From: an uncultured Eubacteriales bacterium
GTDB lineage: Bacteria > Bacillota > Clostridia > Oscillospirales > Butyricicoccaceae
Assembly (NCBI GenBank): GCA_949740695.1
Contig: CATJIY010000104.1
Span: 1-8,958 of the forward strand
Direction of reading: 5' to 3'
Length of the DNA stretch: 8,958 bases
Below are positions 7,469-8,958 of the stretch, in pieces. A program made the translations under genes and the position numbers. Position 1 is the stretch's first letter. Every line of letters begins with the position of its first letter. The notes under the pieces were generated by a model. The model worked only from the letters and a program-made list of their open reading frames with translations, did no database searches and was not told the DNA's origin.

Positions 7469-8452
7469 TTACAGGGTAGCCGCCATGACGGCCTTGATGG
7501 TGTGCATTCGGTTGCCCGCTTGCTGAAAGACAATAGATTGGGGGCCCTCAAAAACTTGATCGGTGACCTCTAAACAGTCTCGGCCAAATTTTTCGCAGAC
7601 TTCTTTGCCCACCGTTGTTTTTTTATCATGATAAGCGGGCAGGCAGTGCATAAAGACTGCTTTCGGTCCAGCCAGCTCCATTAGGCGCTGGTTGATCTGA
7701 TAGGCCGAAAGATCGGCAATCCGTTTGGCCCAAATCTGGTCTGGCTCCCCCATGGAAACCCAAACGTCGGTATAAAGCACGCTGGCGCCTTGGGCGGCTT
7801 CCTCCGGATCCTCTTGAAATTCCAAAATTGCCCCAGTTTCCCCGGCGATCTTTTGGCAGACAGTCACCAGCTGGGGATCGGGGAAGTATTCCTTGGGACT
7901 GCAAACTACAAAGTGCATGCCCATTTTGGCGCAGCCCACCATGAGAGAGTTGCCCATATTGTACCGGGAATCGCCGTAGTAGACCAGCTTAACTTGGCCC
8001 AGCCCGCCGAACCGCTCCTGAACGGTAAGCAGGTCGGCCAGCACCTGGGTGGGATGGGCTTCGTCGGTCAGACCGTTCCACACCGGCACCGAGGCATATT
8101 CAGCCAGCTCTTCTACCAGCGCTTGGCCATAACCCCGGTACTCAATACCGTCAAACATGGTGGAAAGTACTCGAGCGGTATCGGGAACGCTTTCCTTTTT
8201 TCCCAGTTGGGAACCGGAATCCAGATAGGTGACCTGCATCCCCAGGTCGTGGCCTGCTACCTCAAAGCTGCACCGGGTGCGGGTGCTGGATTTTTCAAAA
8301 ATCAGAGCGATATTTTTTCCTTCAAAAAGCCGGTGGGGAATACCAGCCTGCTTTTTTTGCTTAAAATCGGCTGCCAGAGTCAGCAAGCCCTTGATTTCCT
8401 CTGGAGTGCAATCCAGAAGCTTTAAGAAATCTTTGCCTTTCATTTGAAACAT
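7469..8452 (-). CDS. argF: Ornithine carbamoyltransferase
   Basis: Transfers the carbamoyl group from carbamoyl phosphate to ornithine, giving citrulline, in the cytoplasm. The protein has 327 residues, normal for the family (about 310-335). Carbamoyl-phosphate binding is shown by SSTRTR (55-60) and HPTQ (133-136). Ornithine binding is shown by DVWVSMGE (229-236) and the catalytic-loop motif FMHCLPAYHD (267-276) with C270. The SMG motif separates it from aspartate carbamoyltransferase. The C-terminus NRMHTIKAVMAATL is typical of the longer E. coli/ArcB-like branch. The frame is open to an earlier ATG at 8497, but the ATG at 8452 is chosen because AAGGA lies eight bases upstream, and the family N-terminus (KGKDFLKLLD) follows directly. 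Adjacent carA and carB, which make its substrate, indicate the anabolic role rather than arginine catabolism; no arcA or arcC is seen. Confidence 0.96.
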   Translation of the reverse strand: MFQMKGKDFLKLLDCTPEEIKGLLTLAADFKQKKQAGIPHRLFEGKNIALIFEKSSTRTRCSFEVAGHDLGMQVTYLDSGSQLGKKESVPDTARVLSTMFDGIEYRGYGQALVEELAEYASVPVWNGLTDEAHPTQVLADLLTVQERFGGLGQVKLVYYGDSRYNMGNSLMVGCAKMGMHFVVCSPKEYFPDPQLVTVCQKIAGETGAILEFQEDPEEAAQGASVLYTDVWVSMGEPDQIWAKRIADLSAYQINQRLMELAGPKAVFMHCLPAYHDKKTTVGKEVCEKFGRDCLEVTDQVFEGPQSIVFQQAGNRMHTIKAVMAATL

Positions 8453-8485
8453 AAGAGGCTTCCTTTCCTTTGATGATTGGAGAAA

Positions 8486-8518
8486 ATTGAAAAACATCTA
8501 TCGAGCGCATCGAAAAAC
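8486..8518 (-). repeat. Direct repeat in the argF leader
   Basis: GTTTTTCGAT (8518-8509) and GTTTTTCAAT (8495-8486), read on the - strand, match at 9 of 10 bases with a start-to-start distance of 23 bases. They lie 34-66 bases before the argF ATG. Such spacing (about two helical turns) could suit a dimeric regulator, but T-rich tracts can match by chance. Confidence 0.4.
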
Positions 8519-8528
8519 TTGCTTTTCG
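8511..8528 (-). other. Small hairpin in the argF leader
   Basis: CGAAAA (8511-8516) and TTTTCG (8523-8528) form a 6-bp stem around a 6-base loop. The stem is AT-rich and no T-run follows it on the - strand, so it is a weak structure. It overlaps one unit of the direct repeat. Confidence 0.35.
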
Positions 8529-8564
8529 GCGGGTTGGCTCCCATTTACAGAACGATTCCTTTGG

Positions 8565-8592
8565 TTTTCTGGGGCGTATGTCTCCCAAAAAA
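8565..8592 (-). promoter_or_regulatory. Possible alternative hairpin that sequesters the T-tract of the argH terminator-like element
   Basis: On the - strand TTTTTTGGG (8592-8584) can pair with CCCAGAAAA (8573-8565) over 9 positions, one of them a G-T wobble, with a 10-base loop. The first arm is the distal T-tract of the conserved-flank hairpin element, so the two structures share bases. This resembles attenuator geometry, but no ligand-sensing or leader-peptide part was recognised. Confidence 0.35.
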
Positions 8593-8640
8593 TTAAAAAG
8601 ATAAGCCAAAAGTGTCGCGGAATTGCCACTTTTGAACTTT
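8589..8640 (-). repeat. Conserved-flank hairpin element, copy A (terminator-like, after argH)
   Basis: CAAAAGTG (8634-8627 on the - strand) pairs perfectly over 8 bp with CACTTTTG (8614-8607). The left flank AAAGTTCA and right flank GGCTTATCTTTTTAATTTT match the element at 2224-2276 almost exactly, while the stem sequences are unrelated and both pair. It begins 58 bases past the argH stop. The T-rich right flank fits an intrinsic terminator for the argH transcript. Confidence 0.7.
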
Positions 8641-8654
8641 CTCGATAAATGGAA

Positions 8655-8684
8655 GCATCCATCCTCCATCGGGAGGATGGACGC
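8655..8684 (-). terminator. Hairpin directly after argH, weak terminator or 3' stabiliser
   Basis: CCATCCTCC (8659-8667) pairs perfectly with GGAGGATGG (8672-8680) around the 4-base loop ATCG. One further T-A pair and, past a mismatch, two more pairs extend it. On the - strand it is followed by TTCCATTTATC rather than a run of T, so it is a poor classical terminator and may protect the mRNA end or act with the next hairpin. It lies 14 bases past the argH stop. Confidence 0.5.
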
Positions 8685-8698
8685 CAAGTGAATTTGGG

Positions 8699-8958
8699 TT
8701 ATAACGCTTGAACGGCTTGAGCAAGATAATCAAACTGGGCGTCTAGGGAAAGCGCGGAAACACTACCGGGAGAGGTGCGTTTTTCCACACAAGTTTCCAG
8801 CGAGATGGCGTGGAAGAGATCTTGGGTGAACAATTGGCTGTGGGTTTGATAGACATCCAGGGGCCGGTTTTCCAGCGTCAAGCCTTTCTGGGTACATTCC
8901 GCCACAATTTGGCCCACGATTTTATAAGCGCTGCGGAAAGGCAGACCTTTACGCACCA
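8699..8958 (-). CDS. argH: Argininosuccinate lyase, C-terminal fragment (5' part beyond the window)
   Basis: About 86 C-terminal residues of a protein usually about 460 long; the rest lies beyond position 8958. ArgH splits argininosuccinate into arginine and fumarate, the last step of arginine synthesis, in the cytoplasm. The visible part matches the family's C-terminal domain: VRKGLPFRSAYKIVG near the edge, then the LENRPLDVYQ region, and AISLETCVEKR, where most ArgH proteins have a similar SLE...V..R stretch. The catalytic Ser loop and signature sequence are outside the window. The GTG at 8956 is an internal valine, not a start. The gene ends with TAA at 8699 and is followed by two hairpins before argF on the same strand. 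Confidence 0.9.
   Translation of the reverse strand, partial: VRKGLPFRSAYKIVGQIVAECTQKGLTLENRPLDVYQTHSQLFTQDLFHAISLETCVEKRTSPGSVSALSLDAQFDYLAQAVQAL

Larger units (their letters stand above)
8453..8698. other. argH-argF intergenic region with several hairpins, no gene recognised
   Basis: This 246-base spacer holds, in - strand order, a 10-bp hairpin past argH (8655-8684), the conserved-flank hairpin (8589-8640), a possible alternative hairpin (8565-8592), a CGAAAA/TTTTCG hairpin (8511-8528) and a 23-base-spaced direct repeat (8486-8518). The argF Shine-Dalgarno follows. I see no convincing -35/-10 pair, no T-box GGTGG-type core and no clear ArgR-box palindrome. Whether argF has its own promoter here or is reached by read-through from argH cannot be decided by eye. 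Confidence 0.6.

Noticed and set aside
7790..8425. + strand frame of 211 codons opposite argF
   Set aside because: Shadow of argF; its length comes from codon bias on the real strand and no family pattern is seen.
8453..8497. Earlier argF start at 8497, adding 15 residues
   Set aside because: The added residues do not belong to the family N-terminus, and the better Shine-Dalgarno sits just before the ATG at 8452.
8440..8544. Possible 34-codon upstream ORF ending inside the argF start, a candidate leader peptide
   Set aside because: The nearest purine-rich sequence is 12 bases from its ATG, and it holds only two scattered Arg codons, so it does not look like an arginine attenuator peptide.
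8453..8698. T-box riboswitch or ArgR box controlling argF
   Set aside because: No T-box GGTGG/ACCGCG core and no clear TGAAT...ATTCA palindrome could be found on either strand.
2213..8958. CRISPR arrays, tRNA/rRNA genes, insertion sequences or attachment sites
   Set aside because: No regularly spaced repeats, transposase frames, terminal inverted repeats or tRNA-like folds were seen anywhere in the window.

Overview
The window reads as chromosomal DNA of a moderately GC-rich, gut-type Clostridia. Oscillospirales/Ruminococcaceae-like is my inference from protein style, strong AAGGAG ribosome-binding sites and base composition; no marker gene proves it. It contains six genes in two converging blocks, and nothing in it looks phage- or transposon-derived.

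Left block, + strand (1-2212): a complete MATE-family multidrug/cation antiporter gene, followed 35 bases later by a YlmH-type S4-domain RNA-binding protein gene. A 129-base convergent spacer (2213-2341) holds two hairpins that separate the blocks.

Right block, - strand (8958 down to 2342): an arginine-biosynthesis cluster in the order argH (3' end only), a 246-base spacer full of hairpins, argF (ornithine carbamoyltransferase), carA and carB. Spacing in argF-carA-carB is tight: 20 bases between argF and carA, and a 14-base overlap between carA and carB. The three are almost certainly one transcription unit. CarA/CarB make carbamoyl phosphate, ArgF transfers it to ornithine, and ArgH releases arginine from argininosuccinate. 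argG is not seen and would be expected beyond the right edge.

The standout is carB. Its reading frame does not stop at the end of a normal CPSase large subunit (about residue 1064) but runs on through a six-residue Arg-rich linker into a full-length diaminopimelate epimerase (DapF) fold, giving a 1346-residue CarB-DapF fusion. The DapF part keeps the overall family pattern and one catalytic cysteine (C1289). The other catalytic cysteine is a proline (P1141), and two further substrate-contact asparagines are Ala and Ser. It therefore looks like an epimerase fold recruited as something else (ligand sensor, scaffold or new activity), attached directly after the allosteric domain of CPSase. The effector-binding part of that allosteric domain also looks altered.

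A second signal is a pair of hairpin elements, one after argH and one after carB-dapF. Their flanks are almost identical (left AAAGTTCA; right GGCTTATC plus a T-rich tract, read on the - strand) but their stem sequences are unrelated. Each sits about 60 bases past the stop codon, behind another hairpin.
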